A DNA stretch of 64,000 nt from Agapetus fuscipes. Taxonomy: Eukaryota > Arthropoda > Insecta > Trichoptera > Glossosomatidae. Location of the stretch: NCBI GenBank assembly GCA_951799405.1, contig OX637363.1:7254001-7318000 (forward strand), read 5' to 3'. The notes under the pieces are model-generated. The model made no database searches, was not told where the DNA came from, and was given only the letters and a program-made list of their open reading frames with translations. The position numbers and the translations under genes were made by a program. Shown here piece by piece: positions 10,870 to 24,300 of this stretch. How positions within the stretch are numbered: the first letter of the stretch is position 1; each line of letters opens with the position of its first letter.

Positions 10870-11459
10870 AAACATTAGTAATAATATCAGGCTAATTTAT
10901 TTTAAATTACAAATGATAAGAGAGCACCATTTTCGTGTGTGTCACACCTCAAGGGCCCTCTCCGATCATGGATAAGACTTTATAAAAAGGTGTCTTGAGT
11001 GCTCTGCGAAATACACCCACAGATTTGGAGTTCTTCACTCCGGGTGGCAGTCTGTTCCACTCCACCGGACCCGCAACACGTAAAGCGCGGTCTCCGAAAT
11101 TTGTACGAATCTGACGGCGTGGCTGAACCAAATTGACTGCTCCATCGCCCGCGGATCTGAGTGTCCGCCTCCTTACACCCATCTCAACAGGCAACATCAT
11201 GTCAGTCAGATAAGCTGGAGCCAAGCCATTGATGGCTTTATATACCATCACACAAACACAGTAGACCACCCTCTCTGGGAAACGCAGCCAATGTAGTGTT
11301 TTTAACAGCGGAGTGATGTGAGCGAATTTGGGTATCCCGAATATGAGTCTTGCTGCCGAATTCAACACAGATTGAAAGCGATTTAACTGCTTCTTTGGCT
11401 GACCACTATAAAGCGTTGAGCAATAGTCAATCCGAGACATCACAAACGCGCTCACTAGT
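10870..11459 (-). mobile_element. CR1/L2-like LINE, 5'-truncated
   Basis: Minus strand encodes the end of a reverse transcriptase: SRIDYCSTLYSG, then HITPLL..LHWL, GLAP.YL, GDRALRVAGPVEWNRLPP. The 3' tail is an ATT-rich run. Homology stops at about 11459; the open frame upstream to 11599 is unrelated flank. Confidence 0.8.
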
Positions 11460-11799
11460 GGGTTTTGAGAATATGGGGGTAGATATGTTAAGTTTTGTAG
11501 ACAGGGATGCATTATCTTAATTAGGAGAACCATGCAATTATGTTGCCATGTGGCATCTCTGATATTTGATCTCTTTAACATAATATTTCCTCCCGACAAA
11601 GATTATAAAACGAGGAGAGTATTTTTTGTACTAAACTTGTGCCTAGTGAGTAAGGAAATAAATTATTATAATAGTTAGTATAAGATTTATATACATATAC
11701 TGCATTATAACAGATTACATCAAAATAAATTATTTGAAACAACCATTTCTTATACTTAATTATTTTTTAGGCCCGTGTGTTTGAAATTTAGCTTAGTGA

Positions 11800-12060
11800 C
11801 TTTATACTGAATGAAAAGGACAAACAACTCATGAGAGTGAGGTCCGCACATGAATTGGTAGACAAAATTGTGACGTCATGTGGCCAGGTTGCTAGGGAAA
11901 AGGCAAATAAATATTTTGTTATTGGATGCGAAGGATGGTAGTCAAGTGTGAAGTTTGGTCACTGAGAAAAAAGTCCCAAATTCAAATTTGTACTAAGTCC
12001 ATTGTGCAGGTAGATTTAATTTCAGTGTAAAGTCACTAGCTAACATTGAAACAACACATT
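11800..12060. repeat. Dispersed repeat M
   Basis: Shares TGACGTCA..TGGCC..GGTTGCTAGG and AATTCAAATTTGT blocks with 16080-16220 and 30605-30770. Termini and class are unclear. Confidence 0.4.
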
Positions 12061-12153
12061 CTTAGAGTAATCTTAATTTTAGTTTTCATACTTAAGAACC
12101 TATAATACAAGTTTTAGTTTTTACTCTATTCATTATAATTTTTTTTAAGAAAA

Positions 12154-12426
12154 GTGAAGATGAGAAATATTGGCTCCTGTACCTCATCATACTGCGAAGA
12201 ATGGTGGAACGACGTGCTCCAAGTCATAAAAGAATATTCTGTTTGTGGTTTGGCAGAAGCTCAAGAATCCTCTTTAGTGCAGCAGTATCAAGTACAAATT
12301 GTTTTCATAATCGCCAATCTTCACAGAAGAGGCTCAAGAAGAATATGGAAAGTTTTAGAACCATCCTTGAAGAAGAATGCAGTTCACAAATTTACGTCAG
12401 CCTACTTTAGAAACGTGATAAATTAA
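12154..12426 (+). pseudogene. Uncharacterised open frame, possibly a transposon remnant
   Basis: Two overlapping frames of 90 and 69 codons. The 12201 frame extended upstream reads KSEDEKYWLLYLIILRRMVER, faintly like the N-terminus of PIF/Harbinger nucleases (acidic start, LLYL, arginine run). No catalytic part and no splice partners seen. Function unknown. Confidence 0.2.
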
Positions 12427-12954
12427 TAATTCATTAGTTTATTCTATTAATTATTAACTATTTTTATTTAATAACATCTGTACACTAAGAGCAAAAGCTT
12501 GTCAAGTTTGCACATCGGGAATCAAACCAGTGCTTTTTATTCTTCAAGCAGCACAAAAACCAGATACCTAAGTCATTACAAGGGAGATATATTTTTATTA
12601 ATTATAACCTAAAAATCTATGACTGAAAACCTATTTATAAACTATAATATAGAATGACCTATATCTAAAAAGTAATTATAAACAAGAAAGAATGAATCTT
12701 AGGAATAAATATAAAAATACACTTAATACTTTTAGATTGGAATCACTTAGGTACCTACCTATATAAGATTACAAGAGAAGTAGGAATGAATCACAATATG
12801 ACAAAAATATATGGAAGTAAGATTCTAGTACCTACTTACAATATCTTGATATTGAATTTTATATTTGAGACAAATAAAAGTTCTTGGCGTCCTTTACATT
12901 TACATATTTGCCAAAAAAATGTTATGTGAGAATTTAAATTCAATGCTGTATAAA

Positions 12955-13345
12955 TAAAATAATCATTATTAGGATGATACATATTTTTTGAGCGCTGTTT
13001 TTGTGTTAATCGCACCTCAATAGCCCTCTGAGAGCTTAGTTGTCGATACTCAAGTAAGCACCAGTTACTGACTGTAAGAGGGGCAGGCCCGGATTAAGGG
13101 TGGTTCGAGCGGTGCGGCCGAACCAAGGCCCCCGGGGTCCTAGGGGTCCCCAAGAAGTTTTATAAAAATATTCAATAACATTTTTTTTTACTCTCGTTGT
13201 CTTTACTCGATTCTATGGTAGGTGAGGATGAAGGAGTGGAAGAGGGGAGAAGGGAGTTGGGGTCTCTCATGACTTTCCCTGCACCAGGGCCCCAGTGGTC
13301 TTAATCCGGGCCTGAAAAGGGGATAGGCTTTGGTGACCGGAGTTA
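12955..13345 (-). repeat. SINE-C fragment split by a hAT-like MITE
   Basis: The 3' half of SINE-C (AGCGCTGTTTTTGTGT, CCTCAATAGCCCTCTG, CAGTTACTG) is cut at 13083 and resumes at 13323 with GGCTTTGGTGACCGG. Confidence 0.65.
13084..13314. repeat. hAT-like MITE
   Basis: 231 bp with inverted ends CAGGCCCGGATTAA / TTAATCCGGGCCTG and an 8-bp near-perfect target duplication (AAGAGGGG / AAAAGGGG). GC-rich ends, AT-rich middle. Confidence 0.8.
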
Positions 13346-14648
13346 GATTACTAGTTAGTCACATTGATGATAAACTAAACAATATATTCTGTGCAGAATT
13401 TTACAAATAATTTTCTGTATTCACACGTCTGCCATCTGGTTTAGCAACTTGCAGTTTTATGTGACATTTTATCTGTGAATTAGTCCTAAAAAAATGCTAT
13501 CACAAACATATAGTTTTCTAGATTACATTTGAATTAAACTTATACATATTTTTTGGTTATTTACAGTATTCAACATTATTACAATTCTATAAAGATCAAT
13601 GGCACACAAGGCTTTAATTTAATAAATTTAGTTCAGTCAATCCACAGAGGAATATGATTTTAATTTATAAATAGTGAAGACTGAACTCCAAATAATATAT
13701 CATATTTTTTTTAATTCTAGACCTTAGGTACCTATACATGATGTTTTGAGATAATCTATTAAAAAAATTATATATATATATTGATTATAATTATATAGTA
13801 ACTAGATGTGGCACTTTGGCGCATAGTTATGGATAATGAAAATTTTGGTCGCTTAAAACTTAGCTTAGATTCTTTAGTAAACTAAATGAAAAAGGACAAG
13901 CTAATGACAATAGTGCCGATAGATTGTTATTGTTCTGTTTAGAGTTATATAAGCTAAAGTTGAAACAACACACTGATCAAAAAATGGCACAGGTCCATTT
14001 ACAAAGAAACAGTTTTGTCAAGAATAGATGCAATTTTTATTGGCTAATCTCCATTAAAGAATACCTGCAATACTGTTTTACTATTTAATGTTTTCATCAG
14101 CCATTTTTCCTCATTTGACTGCAGGACTGTTCCAGATTTCCATGGAATTTGTTAATTTATTAAAATTAATGTGAAAATCAATAACTAAGTAGGTTATTTA
14201 CTATTAAATCTAGTAAATAAATATTGCAATAAATTTTACATTTAAAATTGACTGTCAATAGATTTCAAAATCAGTTAAAGAAGTGAAAATAGCATGCCAA
14301 AACTCATGCAATATCAGACAAAGACAAATGTTTGTAAAAATACACTAAGAAATTTCTCAAAATTTGTAAGGGTCAGAAATTTTTGTTATATTTTTGATTG
14401 GAGGCAAGTGATGCACATGCAAATAAGCTCACGCCAAAAAAAAAATGTATTATATTTTTTCATTTTCACTCTGATGTCAAATTACTTTTGTAACATCCCA
14501 ACAGATGGCATGTTTTTAATTTTCTAATAAAAATGACACATAATATGATATAGCAATGTTCTCGTGTGCAATCACACATCAAGAGCCCTTTGCGAGTTAG
14601 GATCAACCCTACAGAGCGACAAACAAGACACATAAACTTTAAAGCTTA

Positions 14649-14812
14649 AGGCTGGTTTTAGTGTCGCGCTGACAACGCGCTGACCGTTCAAAATATATGA
14701 ACTTGTAGGAAGCGTTTTAGAATGGCGCGTAGCTGTCAGCGCGACAAGTTCATATATTTGGCTGTCAGCGCTGACGGTCAGCGTGTTGTCAGCGCGACAC
14801 TAAAACCAGCCT
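14649..14812. repeat. Short MITE with about 40-bp inverted repeats
   Basis: 164 bp from AGGCTGGTTTTAGTGTCGCG to CGCGACACTAAAACCAGCCT, flanked by TA on both sides. Internal CTGTCAGCG and ATATATGAACTTG motifs also pair, so the whole unit folds into a long hairpin. TA flanks suggest Tc1/mariner-type mobilisation. Confidence 0.75.
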
Positions 14813-15192
14813 TAGAAACATTCCGTAAATTACATCATTACTTCCTGAAAAAAAACGGGGACTGGTCTTTATGTTTCAATGCGGCGAAGAGCATTATTGA
14901 AAATGAAATGACATATTCTTAGTGCTTAGATGTTAATTGAGACCAAAACACTTTCCTATTATGAGTCTGTAGTGCTAACCACTGCACTACAGACCAATTT
15001 TACCATAGCCATTGCCTCTATGAAGTGCTTGCTGTACCTCTACTTTTTAAACCTTCGGACCTTTATCTTTCAGCATTTTCTCACACTGCAATAATTTTGA
15101 AATCTATGGACGCATTTCCAACGTTGACCTTGCAGAGTGTTCTGCATCTCACCAGCTGTTATGAGCGGCCATCTTTCGGGGTGCTTGAGGAC

Positions 15193-15314
15193 TCAGAAGG
15201 CTCCGTTAGCCCTTCCCGGCGCGCTCCCCGCCCCAGGCTGGGGAGCCAGCGACACTTGGCTTACCATGGTTCTGCTGTGGTTGTAGCTGTACCCTAGTTG
15301 CTCTTTCGATTTCT
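15193..15314 (-). CDS. moody: moody exon 8 (C-terminal tail)
   Basis: Acceptor TTTGTTGTAG ends at 15315 on the minus strand. AG completes Glu with the G left by exon 7; 39 codons to TGA at 15195-15193 encode a Ser/Gly/Ala/Pro-rich tail ending GRANGAF. It is an island of high GC in AT-rich sequence and fits in length and phase (total CDS exactly divisible by 3). A second acceptor CAACTAG at 15295 is also in phase but has a poor pyrimidine tract. Confidence 0.65.
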
Positions 15315-18300
15315 CTACAACAAATGCAAACAAAATACTAAAGCACCATCTATAAAAAACAGTAAAAAATATTTCAAGTCACACATGTGTTCATCGAATA
15401 ATTGGTTGGTTATGACTCTGGATGAAATGAAAGAAGTATGTAAGGGCAGAAAGAAATGGCGGTTGATCTGTAATGTTGGCAGCTAGGGCTAAGGTTTTTC
15501 AAAATTTTCAAATTTACATTTGGAATTTTGTAGGTATTTGTTTTTAATGTTTATACATAATATTATTATTCCTTTATTTCTAAAATCTAATTTGTTGTGT
15601 ATGTTCCTTGCCTTATAGGTTGGTATGCAACTGACCACCCATGCTGTAGAAAATGGTTCGCTTTGCCAATGTCACTTCTGTTTCAGGGAAGGACGGCAAG
15701 AGTTGCAGGGTGTACGTCCATTTGAGATTTAGGTTTTTATATTGTAGGTTCACATGGGGCATGTGCAAGCACGAACTTGTACGTGTCTGCTTGTGAGAAT
15801 GCATGTAATGTGAATCCCCAATGTGATATATCTTTGCAACATAGATTAGATTAGATAAGTATGAGGCTGACCACCCATGCTGTAATTTTTTTTTCACTTT
15901 GCTAATGTCACCCCTGTTTCAGGGAAGGTCGCCAAGACTTGCAGGGCTATGTTCATTTTTATGTTGAGGCATGTTTAAGCGCAAACTTATACGTGTCTGC
16001 TTATGGGAATGCATGTACCTAATATGAATCTTAAATGTACTTAATAAATCTTTAAAACTTAGATTTTTGATTGATTATAGTTACTAGTTGCTAGGACTCC
16101 AATCCCATATAGATCCCACATAGAAATGTGACGTTTGCCCGATGGGAAAGAAAATCTAAATTCGAATTTGTGCTCAGTCCACTTCGTAAAAGATAGAGGA
16201 GCCTTTTAAGTTGAAAAAGTACTGAAATAGGGCAACAGATTATTGTCACAAAAAATATTGTCTTAGAATGTTCATTCTCGGGTCAAAGACATTCAAATAT
16301 TATAATTATTATTTAGATATTAACAAATTAACAGAGTAAATATTACAAAACGCAAAAGAAAACGTATTTTAGATGTTTATTTATTGAAATTTTTGTCAAA
16401 TCTAAACATAGGTACTTTTATGCCATCTTTTCTTAAGTAGGTAATAATTTGAAATGTCCACTTACAGCAGGAATAACAATTTTACAAAAATAACACTAGA
16501 ACGAAGGTAGTATCACTTGACTTTGAAATAAGCCAACATAGAAAATAAATCAGGACGACTTGGAAATTTTCAAACTGATATGACTTTTCTCCATTTTCAA
16601 AACTTTAGAGACACCGGAAGTGTAGAAAATCGAAATGATTATTCAGCATTATTCAAAACATTTACATTTCAAATGCTATCTCGTAGTACTCAAAATATTT
16701 TTTAAATTCTTTAAATATTTGTGCTTATAATATATCTTTCCAATAATTTAAAGGGAAAATAATGAAAACAGCAAGAAATTTGAACTGGTGGTGGAAATAG
16801 TGTCTGTCTTTAATAAGGTAGTGAATGTTTTTTTCTTTCTTTTTGTGGCCAACACACTTTATTTATTTACTGCCATGTTACCAAAAGTGCAAGGTGTATA
16901 AGTAAGTATAAAAGTGTAAGGATAGAAAAAATATGCTCGAACGAATAATGTTAATATACAAAAGAAGAAATTGGGGAAATGTCATTGAAATGTTTTTTTT
17001 ATATTTAGCAAGTCATTTTGTTTAGTAAATCTACTAAAAAACGCGAATTTTTATAACAAAAATAGGTTGGTGAATTGCATAGCGCCTTACATTTTATACC
17101 TACTCAATGTTTACTAAAAGTTAAAAAAAAAAAAAAAAATGAGTTCTGCACATTTCAAAACGGCAAAAAAGTGGTGCCATCCCATAAAAGGGATCCTAGT
17201 TACTTAGACAAATTAAAAATGAATATTTGTTTGCCTCTTCCCTAGCAACCCGTCCGTGAGACGTCATAATTTTGTTTTCAATGAACTTGATGCCGAGTTC
17301 ACTTAGGGTACGAGCATGTAGGCGCTTCGACATGAAGACAATAATATATTTTGATTTTTTTTATAAATATTTAAAAAATTGAAATGGTAAAACATGGTTT
17401 CAATTCACTTTGTTCTTTTTGTTTGATGTTTTAACATTTCAATTTTTTAAATATAAAAAAAGGACTTTCACTGTGTTAACAGATCAACACAAATATATAT
17501 ATTGATGTTTATACTCTCGGTTATGACTCTGGAGGAAATGAAAGAAGTATGTAAGGATAGAAAGAAATGGCGGTTGATCTGTGATGTTGGCGGCTAGGGT
17601 TTGTTAAAGTGAAATTGGTTTTATGATTTAGTTTTTTATGTCCATGTATATCTTGTTATTTATTGATTTAAAAAAATGTAATTTGTCATGTATGTTCCTT
17701 GACTTATAGGTTGTTATGCGGCTGACCACCCATAATATAAAAAATTGGTTCACTTTGCCAATGTCACCCCTGTTTCAGGGAAGGACGGCAAGAGTTGCAA
17801 GGCTTATGTTCATTTGAGATTGGGTTTTTATATTGTAGGTCCACATGCGGCATGTGTTAGCGCGAAATTATACATATCTGCTTGTGGGAATGCATTTAAT
17901 ATAAATCTTAAATGATATATATCTTTGCAGCTTAGATTAGATTAGATTAGATTAGATAGGTAGGTATGCAAATAAATACCTAATCAAATAAAGGAGCCGT
18001 CATCGTATCTAAAAAATAAATACTAAAAGATGTTTTCCATACATAAGCTGTTTTTTTGCTCTCGCCATTTTCCATTTTGTGCCAGCATAATGTTTTTTAT
18101 TGTTGGGAGTGTATGGAAAAAAAATGGATCGCTTTCCGTTTTTATTTTGTATGAATGAACGTGATAAATGTGTTTTATTCAGAAAATGTTTGCAAATTAT
18201 GCTTGAATGAGCATTGTTGGCATGCTCTGTGATCCTTTTATCCGTGTCTATCTATTATCTAAGTTGCACAGATAAGAAGGTATTCGCACGGGTAAATATT

Positions 18301-21300
18301 TCTTAGGCAAAATGTATATTGATTATGATAGACTAAAAAAAAAAGATTTTTTTTTCTCGAGGGGAAAACGTCACAATTTTATGGAACTACGGTCCTCAGC
18401 AACCAACCACAAAATATTTGATGCCTCATTTATTTTGTGGCCTTGGAATTCGAGCCGAGTCCATAGATTTAGGACTTGTTGCACCAACCTCCAATTAATA
18501 TTTAATTGACACATCAAATTTGATTGCTTAGGTAATTCTGGCAAGGACCTCGGTTAAATATTTCTCAGAATTGTGTAATAATAAGATGGAATTTGAACAT
18601 AAAAGATGATGTACATTAGCTGATTTACGTATTTGCAACCAAATTTTTGATTTGATGGGAGAAATCACACTTAATTTCGATTTTTTCCGATTGGAGTTTG
18701 GTGCAACAGGCCCTAAGGATTCACCTGTTCACACGTTCGTACCTATGAACAAGCGCCTTTGGGATGATCAAGCATTTATGTAAATTCCGAATTTTCTTTT
18801 CTTTTTCTATTACCTAGCTAAGCACCATTTAAATATATTTTTGTTACATGGTAACACATGTAATAATTGTAATTAATAACGCATTATATGTTGGCAGCTT
18901 TGACGGTTCGTCTCGCTAATGGCTTCCGCTTGAAACATCATCAGATTTCCTGGCCGACAATAATCTCATCCACGCGACATGATGGATTTCACGTCTTTCG
19001 CGCCATTGCTCTCATCTCTTCATCATGAATAAATGATTAATCATCGCTTAATATTCTGGAACACAGATTTTTATCTTTCCCCGCCGGGGGAAAATTTGTT
19101 GAAAGTTGGGAACACTTAATCTTGACAGGAAGTACTCGTAAAACTTTTTGTTGCCAGGTTCACAAATAGGTATTAAAAGTGTCAATAAATAATTAATGAA
19201 TATTTGTTAAAAGTGGTTTCACGTTGACATCTGCGCCCCTAGTATTCCATTGCGTAAACACACCTCGATTGCGTTCGTGAAACGTGACTAAGCTACACAT
19301 TTAGTGTAACTTATTGCAGGTGGCGAGTGGAACCTTAAATGGGTCGGGTTTACTCCAATCACTTCAGTCGAAGTGGGGTTTCCCAGCTCCCGAGGGGGCT
19401 GGTACTCATTTCTTGTGAAGGTTGAGTAAACCTTATTTATGTATTAAAACCTTTAGTTTACAGGTTTGTCATGAGCACTTCCTTATAATTAATTCACTGA
19501 CTATGATAATAATGGTTTACCCACGATTTCTCAAATCAGTGAATCAGCACTTATTCAGTTTTACATTTAAGGTGACGATATGCTCTTCGCTGTGTTGAAA
19601 AAAAAATCATATACTGAAGACCGGCTACCAAAGGTACATCCAGCCTTACAGCAACTTGGTCTGGTTTGATAATAATTGGCGCTTTCTACCTATAGCGACG
19701 AAAAAACTCGCAAAGGGCTTTTGAGGTGTGATTTACACAAAAACAGCGCATCCCAAATAAATCCTCCTAAAATATATATTAATCAACCATTAATCATTTT
19801 TTCATCTAATACCCTAACGCCTCTGACGTGGGTTTTTTACATAATCTTTACCTCAAGACCGTTTTACATTTTGACGTCATAGTTCATTTTTCATCGTCTG
19901 ACCCAGGACGCTTACAAAACATTTTCTGTCAAAATTTTGCAGTTTTTTTAAGACGATACTCGGGTCAACGCCATCACTGAAAAGGTCCGCCAACCCTAAA
20001 ATATTTATTTTTTATTAAAAAAAATGCTTACAATATTTTTTATGGAATTATTTTTTACCTACCAAGCCAATATTTTCATTATTTCTGTGATGCAATTGGT
20101 CATTGTAGGTTGTTCCAAATTTGAAATTTCATGGAATTTTCAAATGAGAGTGTTGCTAGGGTGAAAAATATTATATAGAAGTAGGTAGGTATATAAACCT
20201 AGCAAAATTAGTTAACTGAAATATTTTTGTTTTTATAAAACCTTTAAGATTTTTACTTAAACGTAAGACTTGGAGAGTTAAAAATAATATTCTTTTTCTG
20301 AATACTGCACATGAGAGTAAAAACGGTTTATGGATAATGCCGAACATTTTGCATTGTGCTAGGTAGTTGGTCCCGCCAATTTTATGTAATTTAGTTGTTC
20401 CAAGTATGACATTGCAAACTTTAGTAATATCCCAGAAAGGAAATGAAGTTTGCAGTATACATTATTGCAGCAAAATCTTTGTTTGACAGTTTTGATGTAG
20501 GAATCCTAGGCTGAAGTGTACACTATGTCTAAATTGCATTTAAGATTAATATTAAATACATGCCCACAAGCAGACACGTTTACGCATGCTGTTTACGCAA
20601 TCTAAATTGCAAAGATATGTATCATTTGAGGTTCATATTAAATGCATTCCCACAAGCAGACACGCATAATTTCGCGCTCACACATGCCGCATGTGGACCT
20701 ACAATATAAAAAACCCAATCTCAAATGAACATAGCCCTGCATATTTTACCGATGCTTCCTGAAACAGGGGGGACATTGGCAAAGTGAACCATTTTTTACA
20801 GTTTGGGTGGTGAGCCTCATACCGACCTATAAGTCAAGAAACTATGGAATATAGAATATAATTTTGAGTTTATAATTATATAACTTAATAAATACAAAAA
20901 AAAAGAACCATAGCGTAACCAAACAACAAAAATAATCATGAAGAGAAATGCAACTCACCAACTTATTTTTGCCCAGTCAGAAACAGGTTTTATAATTATT
21001 ATTAATTAAAGTCATAAATATAGACACTAGTATAACGACCGGTCCGTAGTTCAGTGGTAACACTTCGGACTCTGAATGGGAAGGCTGTGGGTTCGATTCC
21101 CAGCGGAGCACAAAAAATTTGCTCTTCGCTGGGTTGAAAAATTCATAAAACCTTTATCAGTGACCGGTCACCAAATGGGGGTCATTAATGGCAACCATTG
21201 TGGTCGATCGACTAGTCCTGGACATGGTAGTACCGTCAATGCTCCAATCAGAAGAGAACTGGCGGGCCTGGGATACCTTTGCCTCTCGCGTGATCGGAGA

Positions 21301-24300
21301 GAAGGAGGATGCCGAGCGCGTAAGGCGAAGGATGAACACGACCCGCCAAAATTTAGTCTCTGTCGATAGTAGTGTTAATGTAGATAGTAGTCTTAACACA
21401 ATGTAGATAGTGTAGATTTGCCAATTGACGCAACTGAAATGTGAAGACATGCTGTGCATGTAAAGACACACCACACCCCGATGTCATGCTTGACGGCAGT
21501 TCCAGGGTGTGGCAAGATGCAGAGGGGGGTTTTAGTGAGTAAAAATCTCACATATCCTGCCGGCGGAAACAATGGCAGGAATCTTTTGAAGATTTTCCCC
21601 TCTCAATAAAAAAATAAATTAAAAAAAGCCTTATAGCAACTGGGTCTTGCTTGAGAATTGGCGCTTTGTAGCGACGACGATCAAGCTCGTAAAAAGGTCG
21701 ATAGCTCAATTGGTAGAATAATAATAATAATAATAACAGGCTGATTTATTTTAAATTACACATGATAAGAGAGCGCCGTTTTTGTGTGTGTCACACCTCA
21801 AGGGCCCTCTCCGATCATGGATAAGACTTTCTAAACAAGTGTGCCTTGAGTGCTCCTCGAAATACACCCACAGATTTGGAGTTCTTCACTCCGGGTGGCA
21901 GTCTGTTCCACTCCACCGGCCCCGCAACACGGAAAGCGCGGTCTCCGAAGTTTGTACGAATCTGACGGCGCGGCTGAACCAAATTGACTACTCCATCACC
22001 CGCAGATCTGAGTGTCTGCCTCCTAACACCCATTTCAACAGGTGAAATCATATCAGCCAGATAAGGTGGGGCCAAGCCATTGATGGCTTTATATACCATT
22101 AAACAAACACGGAAGACCACCCTCTCCGGGAAACGAAGCCAATGAAGTTTTTTTAACAGCGGGGTGATGTGAGCGAATTTGGGAATCCCGAATATGAGTC
22201 TTGCTGCCGAATTCAACACAGATTGAAAGCGATTAAACTGTTTCTTCGGCTGACCACTATAAAGCGTCGAGCAATAGTCAATCCGAGACATCACAAACGC
22301 ACTCACCAGGGTCTTAACCGCATCTGACGGCAGACATTTTCTTATTGCCTTTATTTGGCGAAGCGAAAAAAAAGAAGAAGCTATTGTGGCATCTATTTGC
22401 CTATCCAGTGTCAGGTTGCGATCCAGTAAGACTCCTAGAAGTCTTACCGAATCAGAAGGCTGGATTAGCTTACCTCCTATGGAGAGTGGTACTCTATTCT
22501 ATGCTGTGGTACTCTATAGAATGCTTGCATTCCATGCTGAGAGCAAGGGTTCAATCTCAAAGGTGTACTCAGCCTTCACAAGAAATGAGAACCAGTCCCC
22601 CGGGAGCTGGGAAACCCCCACTTCAACTGAAAAGTGGTTGGTGTGAGGCTGGCCCCCTTACCTGTAAAAATAAATAGGTCCCGAAGTTCCACATGCGACC
22701 CCTTCGGGGAAACGCAGGCAAGAAGTTACACTATCTGTGTAGCTTAGTTGCGTTTGCGTTTTTCGTACTTCGGTGGTTTAAAATATCCAATATATTTATC
22801 TCGTTTTCGAATACAATCATACATTGCCGACTTTAGTTCTACGTTACTCATTTTCAAATGTCTCAATTTGTAACACATTTATAAAATTTAGATTTCAATT
22901 TCAAAATAATATCCACGTTTTAGTCTTTTGTTGCATACGTTTGCCTCTATGGTTTGCTCGCCCGTGGACTGCAGGTATTGTAAAATTTGTACTACGTTTC
23001 TATTATTTGACAGTAACATCTACAAAGCGAGTGTTGCCTTGGAAAATATAAAATATTCTTATTTTGTGCACCTGCAATGTTTCTAGAAGTAGGGTGGGGA
23101 AGTATTATTTTTTCGCAAATGCAGCAAAAATGATAAGAAATGCCTTTGTGCTAAAGTGATGTGTAAGGAAACGTTATTCGAATAACAAAATGTATGTGCT
23201 ACAAAATATGTAAGTATTTTATACTGAACGAGGGGTTATGTAACAAAATCGCAAAATAATGATCTTGTTTTCGAATAACGTCTGCACATTTGAAAGACAT
23301 AAAAGTTGTGATGCCACGCGACTGTCAATAATAATCTAAAATTTAAAGTTCATATTAAATGCTTGTCCACAAACATGCACGTGTAACTTCGCGCTTACAA
23401 GTGCTGCATGTGTACTTATATTAAAAAACCAAACCTCAAATGAACATAAGCCTATACCAACCTATAAATCAAGGGAGCATGACAGGAAAAACTCTAAAAG
23501 ATAGAGTCCGCAATGATTGGGTGATGAACGAGTGTGGTATACAAGAGAATTTAAGAAGGGAAATACAAACAAAACACAATGAGATGGTACGGACATCTTA
23601 AAAGAATGGATGATGAACGACTAACAAAGATAGTGTACAGAGGAAATTTCAGAGGAAATCGTGAAAGGGGAAGACCGAGGAAGGAATGGATAGACCAAAT
23701 AGGTGAAATTGCGAAAGGATAGAACCTGCAGAATAAGAATAAGAGAAGAGTATGTATGAAGAAAGTGAATGAATTTAGTAGAGATATGCAAGGACAGAAA
23801 AAAGTGGAGACGCATCTGCGGAGGTAGCGGCCACCCCTAATGGAACGGCGGCAGTATACAGTACAGTACAGTTCACATAGCCGAGGGATGTTTTGAGTGT
23901 TGGGAGTGCATTTATGAAGCCGAATGGTAAATTTCGAATTGTCCGGAGATATTCGCATTTCTGACCCACCTCCCTTGCTGCTGGGCGCAGGCGTGAACAG
24001 CAGTCTTGGCGACTTGCAGAGCAGCACGGCCTTGTAGGCCTGGCGGTACTGCTTGTTCATGATGACGTAGATGATGGGGTTGATGCAGGCCGAGAGGTAC
24101 AGCAGCATGTAGCTCATGATGTGGAGAGCTGCAACCAACAAGTTCATTCGAATCAATTTCGACTATTCGAAAAGCGAGAGCAGATTCAAATGTGGAATAG
24201 TTTGATATCTCACTATTAATTCGAGCATTAGAAATTTAAACTATATGTTGTAGATTGATAGAATAGACTGTGTTTGGAATTTTTGAGAGTACAAAAATAA

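Larger units (their letters stand above)
12430..14560. other. AT-rich stretch, mostly unrecognised
   Basis: Apart from the SINE-C copy with a hAT-like insertion (12955-13345), nothing recognisable. Just beyond it, 14560-14640 is a worn SINE-C 3' end (TCACACATCAAGAGCCC). Confidence 0.5.

Noticed and set aside
15025..15297. Plus-strand 90-codon open frame
   Set aside because: It is the opposite strand of moody exon 8; the minus strand has the in-phase acceptor and family-like tail.
24083..24156. Upstream Met-Ile-Arg-Met start before the TM7 exon
   Set aside because: This is intron 6; the acceptor at 24129 joins in phase to exon 6, so no start is needed here.
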